Source of the DNA: Lentzea sp033794685
GTDB taxonomy: Bacteria > Actinomycetota > Actinomycetes > Mycobacteriales > Pseudonocardiaceae
Assembly (NCBI GenBank): GCA_033794685.1
Contig: JARAYZ010000001.1
DNA: 64,000 nucleotides
Strand: one strand, 5' to 3'
Positions 1 to 8,939 of this stretch are shown one piece after another. A program made the translations under genes and the position numbers. Positions within the stretch are counted from its first letter, which is position 1. Each line of letters opens with the position of its first letter. The notes beneath the pieces were generated by a model. The model saw only the letters and a list, made by a program, of their open reading frames with translations. It was not told the origin of the DNA and ran no database searches.

Positions 1-1
1 C

Positions 2-1435
2 GTCGGGTTCACGCTGGGCCAGGCACTGGCGTCGACGGTCGTGGCGGTCGTCGCCGGGATGCCGCTGGCGTTCGTGCTGGCGCGGTGCCGGATTCGCGGG
101 CTCGGGTTGATCCGGGCCGCCGTGATGGTGCCGTTCGTGCTGCCGACCGTCGTGGTGGGCCTGGCTTTCCGGACGTTCTGGCCCGACGGCGGGGTGCTGC
201 CGATCGTGCTGGCGAACGCGTTCTTCAACGTCGCCGTGGTCGCGCGGACCGTCGGCGGGTTGTGGGCGCACACCGATCGACGCGCCGAGGACGCGGCCAG
301 GGCCCTCGGTGCTTCTCGTCCCCGGGCCTTCGTGTCGGTGGTGCTGCCGGCGCTGGCACCGGCGATCGGGTCGGCCGCGGCGGTCGTGTTCCTGTTCTGC
401 GCCACCAGTTTCGGTGTCGTGCTGGTGCTGGGCGGGTCGCGGTACCGGACGCTGGAGACGGAGATCTACCTGCGGACGGTCGAGCTGTTCGACCTGTCCG
501 GGGCGGCGGCGTTGTCGTTGCTGCAGTTCGTCGCCGTGCTCGCGGTGCTGGTGCTGGGCGCGCTGGCCCGGCGCCGGCGCGAGACCGCGCTGGCGTTGCG
601 GGGCAGGGAAGAGCTGGCGCGACGGCCGTCCGGCGGCGAGTGGTACGTCGTGGCCGCCGCCTTCGCCGTCGTGGTGGCGCTGCTGACGCCGGTGGTCGGG
701 CTGGTGACGCGCTCACTGTCCACTCGGGACGGCTGGAGCTTCGCCGGGTACGTGGCGCTGAACACCCGTGGTGATCGTGGCACGCTGGCGGTGACCGGGA
801 TCGACGCCGCCGTGAACTCGCTGCGGACGGCCTTCGACGCGACGCTGGTGGCGTTGGTGGTCGGTGTGTTCTCGGCCGTGGTGCTGGTCGGGCTGCGGCG
901 GTCCGGTGCCCGCTTCGCCGAGGTGCTCGACACGGCTTTGATGTTGCCGCTCGGGGTGTCCGCGGTGACGGTCGGCTTCGGCTACCTGATCACGATGGAC
1001 GCCCTGCCGGGCGACTTCCGGACCTCGCCGATGCTGGTGCCGCTGGCGCAGGCGCTGGTCGTGACACCGTTGATCGTGCGGATGGTGCTGCCGGTGCTGC
1101 GGGCCGTCGACGAACGGCTGCGGCAGGCGGCGGCGACGCTCGGTGCCTCACCGGCACGGGTGTGGCGTGAGGTGGACCTGCCGCTGGTCGGACGTTCCCT
1201 GGCGGCGGCGGCCGGGTTCGGGTACGTGGTGGCGCTGGGGGAGTTCGGGGCGACGAGCTTCCTGGCCCGCCCGGACGCGCCGACGTTGCCGGTGGTGATC
1301 GCGCGGCTGATGTCGCGGCCGGGGGAGTTGAACAGCCAGATGGCCTACGCGGCGTGCGCGTTGCTGATGGTCGTGACGGTCGGGTGCGTGCTGCTGATCG
1401 AGCGGTTGCGCGTGCCGAGCAGCGGGGAGTTCTGA
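2..1435 (+). CDS. ABC importer permease, two fused permease domains (5' partial)
   Basis: The frame is open from the window edge, so the true start lies upstream; about 478 residues are visible. It is a membrane protein made of two binding-protein-dependent permease domains in tandem. Each domain carries the cytoplasmic EAA loop that docks the ATPase: AARALGASRPRAF in the first half and AAATLGASPARVW in the second. Tandem permeases of this kind belong to the FbpB/ThiP group, which imports ferric iron or thiamine. The stop codon overlaps the ATPase start (TGATG), so the two are translationally coupled. The substrate cannot be decided because the binding-protein gene, probably just upstream, is outside the window. 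Confidence 0.85.
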   Translation, partial: VGFTLGQALASTVVAVVAGMPLAFVLARCRIRGLGLIRAAVMVPFVLPTVVVGLAFRTFWPDGGVLPIVLANAFFNVAVVARTVGGLWAHTDRRAEDAARALGASRPRAFVSVVLPALAPAIGSAAAVVFLFCATSFGVVLVLGGSRYRTLETEIYLRTVELFDLSGAAALSLLQFVAVLAVLVLGALARRRRETALALRGREELARRPSGGEWYVVAAAFAVVVALLTPVVGLVTRSLSTRDGWSFAGYVALNTRGDRGTLAVTGIDAAVNSLRTAFDATLVALVVGVFSAVVLVGLRRSGARFAEVLDTALMLPLGVSAVTVGFGYLITMDALPGDFRTSPMLVPLAQALVVTPLIVRMVLPVLRAVDERLRQAAATLGASPARVWREVDLPLVGRSLAAAAGFGYVVALGEFGATSFLARPDAPTLPVVIARLMSRPGELNSQMAYAACALLMVVTVGCVLLIERLRVPSSGEF

Positions 1436-2385
1436 TGGCACTGGAACTGGACTCGATCACCGTCCTTTATGGACAGACGGCCGCGGTGTCGGACGTGTCG
1501 CTCTCGGTGGCGGACGGCGAGGTCGTCGCGCTGCTCGGGCCGTCCGGGTGCGGCAAGTCGACGTTGCTGCGCACGGTGGCGGGGCTGGAGAAGCCCTCCG
1601 CCGGTGCGGTCCGCTGGGATGCCGCCGACCTGGCCGGCGTCCCGGTGCACCGGCGCGAGTTCGGGCTGGTCTTCCAGGACGGGCAGCTGTTCCCGCACCG
1701 GACGGTCGCCGGGAACGTGGCGTTCGGCCTGCGGATGCAGAAGGTCGAGCGCGAGGCGCGGGACAAGCGCGTGCTCTCGTTGCTGGAGCTCGTGGGGCTG
1801 GAAGGGTATGCCGACCGCCGCGTGACGCAGCTGTCCGGCGGCGAGCAGCAACGGGTGGCGCTGGCGCGGGCCTTGGCTCCCTCTCCTCGCTTGTTGCTGC
1901 TGGACGAACCGCTGTCGGCGCTGGACCGGGCGTTGCGCGAGCAGCTCGCGGTCGACCTGGCGCGGCTGCTGCGAGAGGCCGCGACCACGGCTCTCGTCGT
2001 GACGCATGACCACGACGAGGCCTTCACGCTGGCCGACCGCGTGGCGATCATGTCGCGCGGCCGGATCGTCCAGGTCGGCCCGCCGGCCGAGGTGTGGTCG
2101 TCACCGGTCGACGTGGAGACCGCGAAGTTCCTGGGGTGCAACAAGTTCGTGCCGGGCTCGTTCGTCGGGCTGGACGTCGAGCGGGTCGGGTTGCGCGCCA
2201 CCGCGTTGCGGGTCGACCCGGACGGACTGCTGCAGGGCACGGTGCTGGAACGGGTGCACCGGCGCGACCACGTGCGGTTGCTCGTGGAGATCGGCGGCGA
2301 GGAGTACGAAGCCGTGGGTCCGGTGTCCGTCGGCGACCGCGTGCGGCTCGCAATTGACTTGGACGGCGTCGCGCGCGTCGGGTAG
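1435..2385 (+). CDS. ABC importer ATP-binding protein (FbpC/ThiQ type)
   Basis: 316-aa cytoplasmic ATPase that powers the preceding permease. Visible motifs are Walker A GPSGCGKST, Q-loop FQDGQLFPHR, signature LSGGEQQR, Walker B LLLLDEP and the switch histidine in VVTHDHDEA. About 75 residues after the nucleotide-binding domain form a TOBE-like regulatory tail, as in iron, thiamine and molybdate importers. The ATG overlaps the permease stop, which fixes this start over an in-frame upstream one. The substrate is inferred only at class level (ferric iron or thiamine). Confidence 0.88.
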   Translation: MALELDSITVLYGQTAAVSDVSLSVADGEVVALLGPSGCGKSTLLRTVAGLEKPSAGAVRWDAADLAGVPVHRREFGLVFQDGQLFPHRTVAGNVAFGLRMQKVEREARDKRVLSLLELVGLEGYADRRVTQLSGGEQQRVALARALAPSPRLLLLDEPLSALDRALREQLAVDLARLLREAATTALVVTHDHDEAFTLADRVAIMSRGRIVQVGPPAEVWSSPVDVETAKFLGCNKFVPGSFVGLDVERVGLRATALRVDPDGLLQGTVLERVHRRDHVRLLVEIGGEEYEAVGPVSVGDRVRLAIDLDGVARVG

Positions 2386-2397
2386 GCATTAGGGCCT

Positions 2398-3153
2398 ATG
2401 GGACTTCTCGGGGGACGCGTCGCGCTGATCACCGGCGTGAGCAGGCGGCAGGGCATCGGCTATGCGATCGCATCGAGGCTTTCCGGCCTGGGTGCCGATC
2501 TGTTCGTGCAACACCACGTGGCGCATGACGCCGCACAGCCGTGGGGCGCCGATGACGTGGACGAGGTGCTGGCGGATTTCGGCGCGATCGGCGTGGGCGT
2601 GGATCTGGCCCGTCCGGAGGCGCCGGACGAGCTGATGGCCGCGGCTGTCGAGGCTTACGGCCGTGTCGACGTGCTGGTGTGCAATCACGCGAGGTCGGGC
2701 GGCGACGGGCCGTTGGGCTCGTTGGACGCGGCGATGCTCGACGGGCACTACGCCGTGAACACCCGCTCGTCGATCCTGCTGGCGCAAGCGTTTGCCCGTC
2801 AATGGACCAGGACCGACGGCGGACGGATCGTGTTCATGACGTCCGGCCAGAACCTCGGGCCGATGCCCGGCGAGGTGGCCTACGCGGCGTCGAAGGGCGC
2901 GTTGGCGGCCATCGTCGCGACGCTGTCGCACGAGCTGGCGGACCGGGGCATCACCGTCAACGCGGTGAACCCCGGCCCCACCGACACGGGGTGGGCGGGT
3001 CCGGAGCTCACCGACTTCGTGAACGAACGGATGCCGGCGAAGCGCTGGGGTCAGCCGGACGACGCCGCCCGGCTGATCTCCTGGCTGTGCACCGATGACG
3101 CCGCGTGGATCACCGGTCAGGTGATCAACAGCGAAGGCGGCTTCCGGCGCTAG
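2398..3153 (+). CDS. short-chain dehydrogenase/reductase (SDR)
   Basis: 251-aa NAD(P)-dependent oxidoreductase. The N-terminal cofactor loop is TGVSRRQGIG, a slightly expanded TGxxxGxG. The NxxA-type segment is VCNHARS, the catalytic Ser lies in FMTSGQ, and the active site YAASK supplies Tyr and Lys. The C-terminal ITGQVINSEGGF is typical of classical SDRs of FabG type. It starts 12 bp after the ABC ATPase gene, so cotranscription is possible. Its stop overlaps by two bases the stop of the convergent exporter permease. The substrate is unknown. Confidence 0.85.
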   Translation: MGLLGGRVALITGVSRRQGIGYAIASRLSGLGADLFVQHHVAHDAAQPWGADDVDEVLADFGAIGVGVDLARPEAPDELMAAAVEAYGRVDVLVCNHARSGGDGPLGSLDAAMLDGHYAVNTRSSILLAQAFARQWTRTDGGRIVFMTSGQNLGPMPGEVAYAASKGALAAIVATLSHELADRGITVNAVNPGPTDTGWAGPELTDFVNERMPAKRWGQPDDAARLISWLCTDDAAWITGQVINSEGGFRR

Positions 3154-3959
3154 CTGTCCTTGGTGACCAATCGCATCGCCGCGAGGCCCGTACCGATCAG
3201 CAGGTAGCAGCCGGCCAGCAACGTGCTGTCGCCGATCTGCCCCAACGGGATCGGGTCGCGCATCACGTCGATCAGCCCCGGGAACCCGGTCGTGATCAGG
3301 AACGGGTGCAGCCAGTCCAGCGACGAGAACTGCCCCAGCACCTGGAACACGATGATCGTCGTCATCGTCGCCGCCTGCACCACCAGCGGGTGCTCGGTGG
3401 TGGACGAGACGGCGAGGGCGACCGCGCCGATCGCCACCATCTGGAACGTCACCAGCAGGATGAACAACCCGATGCGCAGCAGGCCCTCCGCGAACGAGAG
3501 CGTGGTGCCGGACAGCGTCATCATGCCGTCGGTGCCGAGGAACGCCGTGCCCGCGATGATGCCGACGACGGCCATCAGCGTGACGGCGAACAACGACATC
3601 GCGGTGAGGCCGAAGAGCTTCACGAACAGCAGCCGCACACGGGACACCGGTGCGACCAGCAGGCCGCGCAACGTGCCGTGCTGGGCCTCGCCCGCGAGTC
3701 CGTCCGCCGCCCAGATCGACGCCACCAGCGGCAGCAACAGGTTGAGCGACAGGAACAACGTGAAGATCGGCACGACCATGCCGTTGCCCTGCAGGATCGC
3801 GCCGAGGCCCGGAGGCCCGCCGCCACCCTCGTCCGAACCGGCGGTCCAGATGCCGAAGCTGATGATGATCGGCACGAGGATCAGGCCGAACAACCCGATG
3901 AGGGTCCGCGGCCGGCGCAGCATCCAGCGCACCTCGGAGCCGAACTGACGCGTGATCAT
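3150..3959 (-). CDS. ABC-2 type exporter permease
   Basis: 269-aa integral membrane protein with about six hydrophobic helices, the first at roughly residues 20-40 (IGLFGLILVPIIISFGIW). It has the ABC-2 permease layout: a short cytoplasmic N-terminus and a large loop between helices 1 and 2. It pairs with the ATPase encoded just upstream on the same strand (ATGA overlap). Such pairs export lipids, peptides or drugs. The LolA-like protein at the head of the operon and the divergent two-component system suggest a cell-envelope role. This is inference from context. Confidence 0.82.
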   Translation of the reverse strand: MITRQFGSEVRWMLRRPRTLIGLFGLILVPIIISFGIWTAGSDEGGGGPPGLGAILQGNGMVVPIFTLFLSLNLLLPLVASIWAADGLAGEAQHGTLRGLLVAPVSRVRLLFVKLFGLTAMSLFAVTLMAVVGIIAGTAFLGTDGMMTLSGTTLSFAEGLLRIGLFILLVTFQMVAIGAVALAVSSTTEHPLVVQAATMTTIIVFQVLGQFSSLDWLHPFLITTGFPGLIDVMRDPIPLGQIGDSTLLAGCYLLIGTGLAAMRLVTKDS

Positions 3960-4960
3960 CGGCGTCCCCCGTCCAGAGTGTCCACTGCGGACATTCCGCG
4001 CTCGGCCTCCTCGGCCTCGGTGAGCCGTGCGAACAGCTCCTCCAGGCCGGTCTTCCAGCGCGTGGCCTCGAAGACCCGTGCGCCGCCCTTGACCAGGGTC
4101 TCGATCACCTGCGGTGCGCTCGTCCCCGCGAGCTCGACGCGCAGTCCGTCACTCAACGGCCTGGCCGAGATCTTGGCCTGCCTGAGAGCGCTCAACGCGG
4201 ACTCGACGTCCGGCGTGATCACCTGGAGCGCCGAACCGCCCGCCTGCAGCAGTTCGGTCAGTTCTCCCTGCGCCACCACGGTGCCGCGGTGCAGCACCGC
4301 GACGTGCGTGCAGGTCGCCTCGACCTCGCTCAGCAGGTGGCTGGACACCAGCACCGTGCTGCCGGCCGCGTGCAACTCCGCGATGATCTTGCGGATCTCC
4401 CGCGTGCCGGCCGGGTCGAGGCCGTTGGTCGGCTCGTCGAGGACGACGAGCTTGCGCGGCACGAGCAACGCCGCGGCCAGGCCGAGACGTTGCTTCATGC
4501 CGAGCGAGTACCCCCGGTACCTGCGGTGGGCCGCCTGGGCGAGCCCGACGCGTTCGATGGCGTCCTCGACCGCCTGCTTGATCTCCTTGCGGGGCAGCAG
4601 AGGTTCGAACGCGGCACACCTGACGAGGTTCTCCCGTCCGCTGAGGAACGGGTGGAACCCCGGACCCTCGACCAGCGCGCCCACGTGCGGCAGCGCCTGC
4701 TCGGCTCCCTCGGGAAGCGGCCTGCCGAGCAGTTCGATCTCCCCCTGCGTGGGGCGGACCAACCCGAGCAGCATCCGGATCGTGGTCGTCTTGCCGGACC
4801 CGTTGGGCCCCAGCATGCCGAGCACGGCTCCTTCCGGCAGCTCGAGGTCGACGCGGTCCACGGCGACCGTGCTTCCGTACTCCTTGCGCAGTCCCTTGGT
4901 CCGCGCGGCGACAGCGGTCTTGGAAGGCGCTGTCACCGGCGCGCTGGTCGAGGTGGTCAC
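3956..4960 (-). CDS. ABC exporter ATP-binding protein
   Basis: 334-aa ATPase with a short Ala/Thr-rich N-terminus, Walker A GPNGSGKTT, signature YSLGMKQRLG, Walker B LVVLDEPTNGLDP and the switch His in VSSHLLSEVE. The C-terminal 100 residues resemble the extension found on DrrA/CcmA-like drug and lipid exporter ATPases. The GTG start overlaps the stop of the LolA-like gene (GTGA), and its own stop overlaps the permease ATG. The three genes therefore form one tightly coupled leftward operon starting at 6033. Confidence 0.87.
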   Translation of the reverse strand: MTTSTSAPVTAPSKTAVAARTKGLRKEYGSTVAVDRVDLELPEGAVLGMLGPNGSGKTTTIRMLLGLVRPTQGEIELLGRPLPEGAEQALPHVGALVEGPGFHPFLSGRENLVRCAAFEPLLPRKEIKQAVEDAIERVGLAQAAHRRYRGYSLGMKQRLGLAAALLVPRKLVVLDEPTNGLDPAGTREIRKIIAELHAAGSTVLVSSHLLSEVEATCTHVAVLHRGTVVAQGELTELLQAGGSALQVITPDVESALSALRQAKISARPLSDGLRVELAGTSAPQVIETLVKGGARVFEATRWKTGLEELFARLTEAEEAERGMSAVDTLDGGRR

Positions 4961-6033
4961 TTCACCTGTCCGATCGTGTCGAACAGGACCTGCTCGGGCA
5001 CGGCGCCCGCGACGACACGACCGTCGTCCGCGATCAGGATCGTGGCGACCTTCGTGGTGAAGATCTGACCGCTACCCCACGCGCCGCTGACCTTCTTCGT
5101 GAACTTGTCGACCAGACCCTGCGCCTCGGCGGGAACCTGGGTCATGGCCTCGGCCGGGATGCGTGCGCCGACGACCGTGTCCCAGCCCGTGCCGAAGAAC
5201 TGCGGGTCCTTGCCCTGCAACGCCTGCTCCAGGCCGAGTTCCGGCCTCTCGCTCCGGCCCTGCCTCTGCTCCTTGGCCTCCGGCGTGGTGACCTTGGCCT
5301 GCGCCGGTGGCGTGAACTCGAAGAGCTTCGGGTCCTGCGGGCCGACGTTGATCTCGCTGAAGCCGACCGTGCCCGCGGGCTCGGCCGTGCCGTTGGTGAG
5401 AACGGCGACGCGCAGCGGCATCTTCAGCTCGGAGTCGACCGCGATCCGCACCTCGCGGATCAGGGTCTTCTCGCTGGCCTTGGGGGTCAGCACGAGCTCG
5501 TAGGCGGCACGGTTCGCGACTCGCGCGGTGCCGTCGACGGAGATCTCGCTGAACTCCCTGGTCAACTCGACGACCTGCTTGGCGGCGGTCGCCGGGTCGA
5601 CCGACTCGGCCTGGGCCGGCTTCTCGGCCTTCGGCTCGTCCTTGTGCTCGGACTTGGTGACCTCGTTGTCCTGCGAGTTCCAGGACCACGTGGTCTTGCC
5701 GTCGTCGACGATGGTCTGCTCGGACTGGCCGTTCGGCAGGGCGGCGCGGAACTTGCCGTTGCCGTCCGTCCAGATCCGCGCGCTGTGCTTGCCGTCGGCG
5801 AGCTGGGGGATCTGCGAGATCGACGGGAGACCGAGCTTGTTGTCGACCTCCACGGTTCCGCCGAACGCACCCGGCTTGCTCGTCAGCACCTGTTGCACGA
5901 GTGACTCCGCGGACACGTCCGGGAGTGATGGCGGCTGGCCCGCACCCGCTGGCATGGCGAGCAGGCTCAGGCCTGCCACACCGGTGACCACACCGGTCGC
6001 CGCAGCGACCAGGGACACCTTTCGCTTGTTCAT
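4957..6033 (-). CDS. secreted LolA-like lipoprotein-carrier fold protein
   Basis: 358-aa exported protein. An N-terminal signal peptide runs KRK then a hydrophobic stretch to about residue 31 (MPAGAGQ). The mature part has the sequence character of the actinobacterial LolA/DUF2092-like family: repeated beta-strand segments, a GKTTWSWNSQ strand, and a Lys/Glu-rich insertion near residues 130-150. Proteins of this fold bind lipid acyl chains. In Gram-positives the role is not established; signalling or envelope homeostasis is a guess. GGAGGGG precedes the ATG. It heads the operon with the ABC-2 exporter and is divergent from the response-regulator gene across an intergenic region full of direct repeats. 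Confidence 0.72.
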   Translation of the reverse strand: MNKRKVSLVAAATGVVTGVAGLSLLAMPAGAGQPPSLPDVSAESLVQQVLTSKPGAFGGTVEVDNKLGLPSISQIPQLADGKHSARIWTDGNGKFRAALPNGQSEQTIVDDGKTTWSWNSQDNEVTKSEHKDEPKAEKPAQAESVDPATAAKQVVELTREFSEISVDGTARVANRAAYELVLTPKASEKTLIREVRIAVDSELKMPLRVAVLTNGTAEPAGTVGFSEINVGPQDPKLFEFTPPAQAKVTTPEAKEQRQGRSERPELGLEQALQGKDPQFFGTGWDTVVGARIPAEAMTQVPAEAQGLVDKFTKKVSGAWGSGQIFTTKVATILIADDGRVVAGAVPEQVLFDTIGQVK

Positions 6034-6084
6034 CAGTGGTTCCCCTCCTCCAAGGGCTTGTGGCTCTAGCTTGGTGGTGGGTTG

Positions 6085-6177
6085 CTGAGATGGTGCTGAG
6101 ACTACTTCTACCTGCGGTTATCCGCTCGCCGCGAGGTGTTTTCTGAGAGTCGGCTGAGATCTTGCGGGCAGCTGAGA
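6085..6177. promoter_or_regulatory. five CTGAGA direct repeats, two pairs at 11-bp spacing
   Basis: In the divergent promoter between the LolA-like operon and the response-regulator gene, CTGAGA occurs at 6085, 6096, 6143, 6154 and 6172, all in the same orientation. The first two pairs read CTGAGA-N5-CTGAGA. OmpR-family regulators bind head-to-tail half sites one helical turn apart, so this is probably the autoregulatory site of the adjacent regulator. The same arrangement recurs at 50168-50184. Confidence 0.7.
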
Positions 6178-6189
6178 GTTCCGCGCGGC

Positions 6190-6903
6190 ATGCTGTGGGC
6201 TGTGAAGCCTCGAGTGCTGGTCGTGGACGACGAAGTCGGTGTGCGCCGGGCCCTGGAGCGCGGCCTGTCCGCTGAGGGCATGGAGGTCGTCACCGCGTCC
6301 GACGGGCCCACGGCGCTGCGGGTCGCGCTGACCGGTGCCTTCGACGTGGTGCTGCTCGACATCATGCTGCCCGGGCTGTCCGGGTATCGCGTGCTGCAGC
6401 GCATGCGGGCCGACGGGGTGCGCACGCCCGTGCTGATGGTCTCCGCCAAGGACGGGGAGGTCGACCAGGCGGACGGCCTCGACCTCGGCGCCGACGGGTA
6501 CCTGGTCAAGCCGTTCAGCTTCGTCGTGCTGGTGGCGCAGGTCAGGGCGTTGCTGCGGCGGGGTGGTGGGGCGCGCCGCAAGCTGACGCTGGGGAGCCTG
6601 GTGATCGACCGCGGGCTGCGCGAGGTCAGCTGGGCCGGGCTCGACGTCTCGCTCAGCCCCCGCGAGTACGCGGTGCTCGACGTGCTGGCGTCGCGCGCGG
6701 GGTCCGTGGTGACGAAGGACGAGCTGCTGCGGACGGTCTGGGGGGACGAGCAGGCCGCGACCCGCAACGCCGTCGAGGTCTACGTCGGGTACCTGCGGCG
6801 CAAGCTGGAGGCCGTGGGGGCCGGTGAGGTCGTGCGGACCATTCGCGGGCACGGGTACATCGCGTCCACTCCGGACCTGGACAGCGCGCTGGGGAACAGG
6901 TGA
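6190..6903 (+). CDS. OmpR/PhoB-family response regulator
   Basis: 237-aa transcription factor of a two-component system. The receiver domain (about residues 5-117) has the acidic pair VVDDE, the phospho-acceptor Asp in VVLLDIMLPG, Ser in MVSAKD and Lys in VKPFSF. The C-terminal winged helix (about 130-225) contains LSPREYAVLDVLA and RNAVEVYVGYLRRKL, and ends with the RTIRGHGY hairpin. ATG 6190 is chosen; GTG 6202 (VKPRVLVVDDE) is equally possible and no strong ribosome site decides. Its stop overlaps the kinase GTG. The CTGAGA repeats just upstream are its likely binding sites. Confidence 0.9.
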   Translation: MLWAVKPRVLVVDDEVGVRRALERGLSAEGMEVVTASDGPTALRVALTGAFDVVLLDIMLPGLSGYRVLQRMRADGVRTPVLMVSAKDGEVDQADGLDLGADGYLVKPFSFVVLVAQVRALLRRGGGARRKLTLGSLVIDRGLREVSWAGLDVSLSPREYAVLDVLASRAGSVVTKDELLRTVWGDEQAATRNAVEVYVGYLRRKLEAVGAGEVVRTIRGHGYIASTPDLDSALGNR

Positions 6904-8156
6904 GCCCTGGCTGGTGGTTGCGGCGCTCGCTGCGCTTCCGCATCACCGTCGTGGCCACCGGGGTCGCGTTGCTGTGCCTGCTGGCGTTCACCGGGCTGGC
7001 GCCGGCGTTGATCGGGCTGATCCAGATCACGGCGGTGGACCAGGAGCTGGCGAAGTCGGAACCGCGGGTGCTGGACGTGTCCGGGGTGCCGGTGGACGGC
7101 AAGCCGCCGCTTCCGTTGACGGACCAGGACATCCGCACGCTGAGGTCCGGCGAGCCCGTGCTGCGGATGGAGGGCGAGTCCGCGCTGCGCTACCGGGGCC
7201 AGGTCGTGTTCTCGGGTGACGGGTCGCCTCGCCTGGAGGTGTACGGGAGCACGCTGCTCGGGTACGAGAACGCCAACACGCTGGGCACGCGCTGGCTTGC
7301 GTTCGCGGCGGTGCTGGTGGCCGGGCTGGTCGGGATCGCGACGTGGCTCTCGGTGCGGTCGTCGTTGCGGCCGGTCGAACGGATGAGGGTCGCGGCGGGG
7401 GAGTTGCCGCACGGCGAACGGTTGCCGGTGCCGCCTTCACGCGACGAACTGCAGGCGCTGGCCGAGGCGTTGAACGCGTTGCTGGCCCGGCGTGACGAGG
7501 CCTCGGACCGGTTGCGGCGCTTCACCGGCGACGCGGCGCACGAGCTTCGTTCGCCCGTGGCCTCGGTGCGGGCGCAGGCCGAGGTCGCGGTGGCGCACCC
7601 GGATCCGGACTTCTCCATCGAGGTGCTGGAGTCGGTGGTCGAGGAGTCGATCCGGCTCAGCGCGCTCGTCGAGTCGTTGCTCATCCTGGCGCGCGCGGAC
7701 ACGGCCGCACCGCCCCGCGCCGAAGCCGTCGACCTGGTGCTGGAGGCCGAGGCGGCGATCTCCCGGCTGGACACGGAGTTGCTCGTGCGGCTCACCGCGC
7801 CGCCGTCGGCCTGCCTGGTGTCGGCGACGCGGTCCGAGGTCGAGCTGGTGCTGGACAACCTGCTGCGCAACGCCGCCCGGTACGCGTACTCGACGATCAC
7901 GCTGACGCTCGTGCCGGTCGGGCGGGACGTGCGGCTGATCGTGGACGACGACGGGCACGGGATTCCTCTGGAACACCGGACGAAGGTGTTCGACCGGTTC
8001 TACCGGGTCGAGGAGGACCGCGGGCGCCGGTCCGGAGGGTTCGGTCTCGGCCTGGCCCTGGTGTCGCACCTGGTGCGGCGGAGGGGCGGGACGGTGCGGG
8101 CCGCGGAGTCCCCTGCCGGGGGTGCGCGTTTGGAGATCCGCTGGCCGTCCTGGTAG
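6900..8156 (+). CDS. sensor histidine kinase
   Basis: 418-aa membrane kinase, partner of the preceding regulator (GTGA overlap). It has a transmembrane helix at about residues 15-40, an extracellular loop of about 90 residues, a second helix at about 130-150, then a HAMP-like linker (VRSSLRPVERMRVAAGEL). The phospho-acceptor His is at about 214 in AAHELRSPVASVRAQ. ATP-binding boxes are N (DNLLRNAARYA), G1 (VDDDGHGI), F (FDRFYRV) and G2 (GGFGLGLAL). All catalytic boxes are intact. Because the divergent operon encodes a LolA-like protein and an exporter, the stimulus is likely at the envelope; this is inference. Confidence 0.9.
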   Translation: MSPGWWLRRSLRFRITVVATGVALLCLLAFTGLAPALIGLIQITAVDQELAKSEPRVLDVSGVPVDGKPPLPLTDQDIRTLRSGEPVLRMEGESALRYRGQVVFSGDGSPRLEVYGSTLLGYENANTLGTRWLAFAAVLVAGLVGIATWLSVRSSLRPVERMRVAAGELPHGERLPVPPSRDELQALAEALNALLARRDEASDRLRRFTGDAAHELRSPVASVRAQAEVAVAHPDPDFSIEVLESVVEESIRLSALVESLLILARADTAAPPRAEAVDLVLEAEAAISRLDTELLVRLTAPPSACLVSATRSEVELVLDNLLRNAARYAYSTITLTLVPVGRDVRLIVDDDGHGIPLEHRTKVFDRFYRVEEDRGRRSGGFGLGLALVSHLVRRRGGTVRAAESPAGGARLEIRWPSW

Positions 8157-8165
8157 CAAGCTCCG

Positions 8166-8939
8166 GTGCCAGAGTTGCGAGCGTCGGCACTGGTCGACGC
8201 GCCTGTTTCCGTCGTCGCGGGTGCCCTGCTGGACACGTCGCTGATCACGGGGTTCGGGGTTCGCGTCCCGAGTTCCCTGCTGTGCCTGGGAGATGTGCTC
8301 GTCGGGCCGTTCGGGGTCCGGCTGACGGTCACCCGCGCCGATCTGTCCGGTGTGTCCGCTGCCGGTGACTTCCTGGAACTGCACACGGATCTCGTGGTGA
8401 CCGCGGCCGGGACAATGGTGGTCGACCGGGTCTCGTGGACCTCGGTCCGCGGTGTCGTCGGGCGGTTCGCGGACGTCACGGTCGCGCGCGGGATGGCGTT
8501 GCGGGTGCTGGAGAAGCGCTCGGCGTTGCTCGCCCGGCGCTGTGAGGAGTTGCGCGCGGCCAGGGTCGTCGTCGGGGCGGCGATCGTCCGGGATGGGCGG
8601 TTGCTGGCGCAGCAGAGGTCGTACCCGGAAAGCCATGCGGGACAGTGGGAACTGCCCGGTGGACGGGTCGAGCCCGGCGAGAAGCCCGCGGACGCGCTGG
8701 TGCGCGAGTGCGTCGAGGAGCTGGGAGTCCCCGTCGTCGTCGGCGAGCAGATCGGGCCGGACGTGCCGTTGAAGGAGGACCTGGTGCTGCGGATCTTCGC
8801 CGCGCGGCTCGCCGACGGTGAGCCGGAGGCGTTGGAACACAACGCCGTCCGGTGGCTCACCGCCGGCGAGCTGCCCGGTCTGGACTGGCTGCCCGCCGAC
8901 CGCGTGCTGGTGCCGGCCCTTCAGGAGCTCCTCAACTGA
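8166..8939 (+). CDS. SRPBCC-like domain fused to NUDIX hydrolase
   Basis: 257-aa two-part protein. Residues 1 to about 125 look like an SRPBCC/polyketide-cyclase-like ligand-binding domain (start LRASALVDAPVSVVAGAL). Residues about 130-257 are a NUDIX hydrolase with a canonical box GX5EX7REUXEEXGU, read as GGRVEPGEKP followed by RECVEELGV. NUDIX enzymes of the MutT/CTP-pyrophosphohydrolase group hydrolyse nucleotide diphosphate derivatives. The GTG start is 9 bp after the kinase stop, so it may be cotranscribed with the two-component genes. Its 3' end overlaps the 3' end of trpS by 8 bp. Confidence 0.8.
   Translation: MPELRASALVDAPVSVVAGALLDTSLITGFGVRVPSSLLCLGDVLVGPFGVRLTVTRADLSGVSAAGDFLELHTDLVVTAAGTMVVDRVSWTSVRGVVGRFADVTVARGMALRVLEKRSALLARRCEELRAARVVVGAAIVRDGRLLAQQRSYPESHAGQWELPGGRVEPGEKPADALVRECVEELGVPVVVGEQIGPDVPLKEDLVLRIFAARLADGEPEALEHNAVRWLTAGELPGLDWLPADRVLVPALQELLN

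Noticed and set aside
3105..5060. 651-codon open frame on the plus strand across the ABC-2 exporter genes
   Set aside because: It is antisense to two clear ABC genes, has a Gln/Arg/His-rich composition typical of GC-rich shadow frames and no domain.
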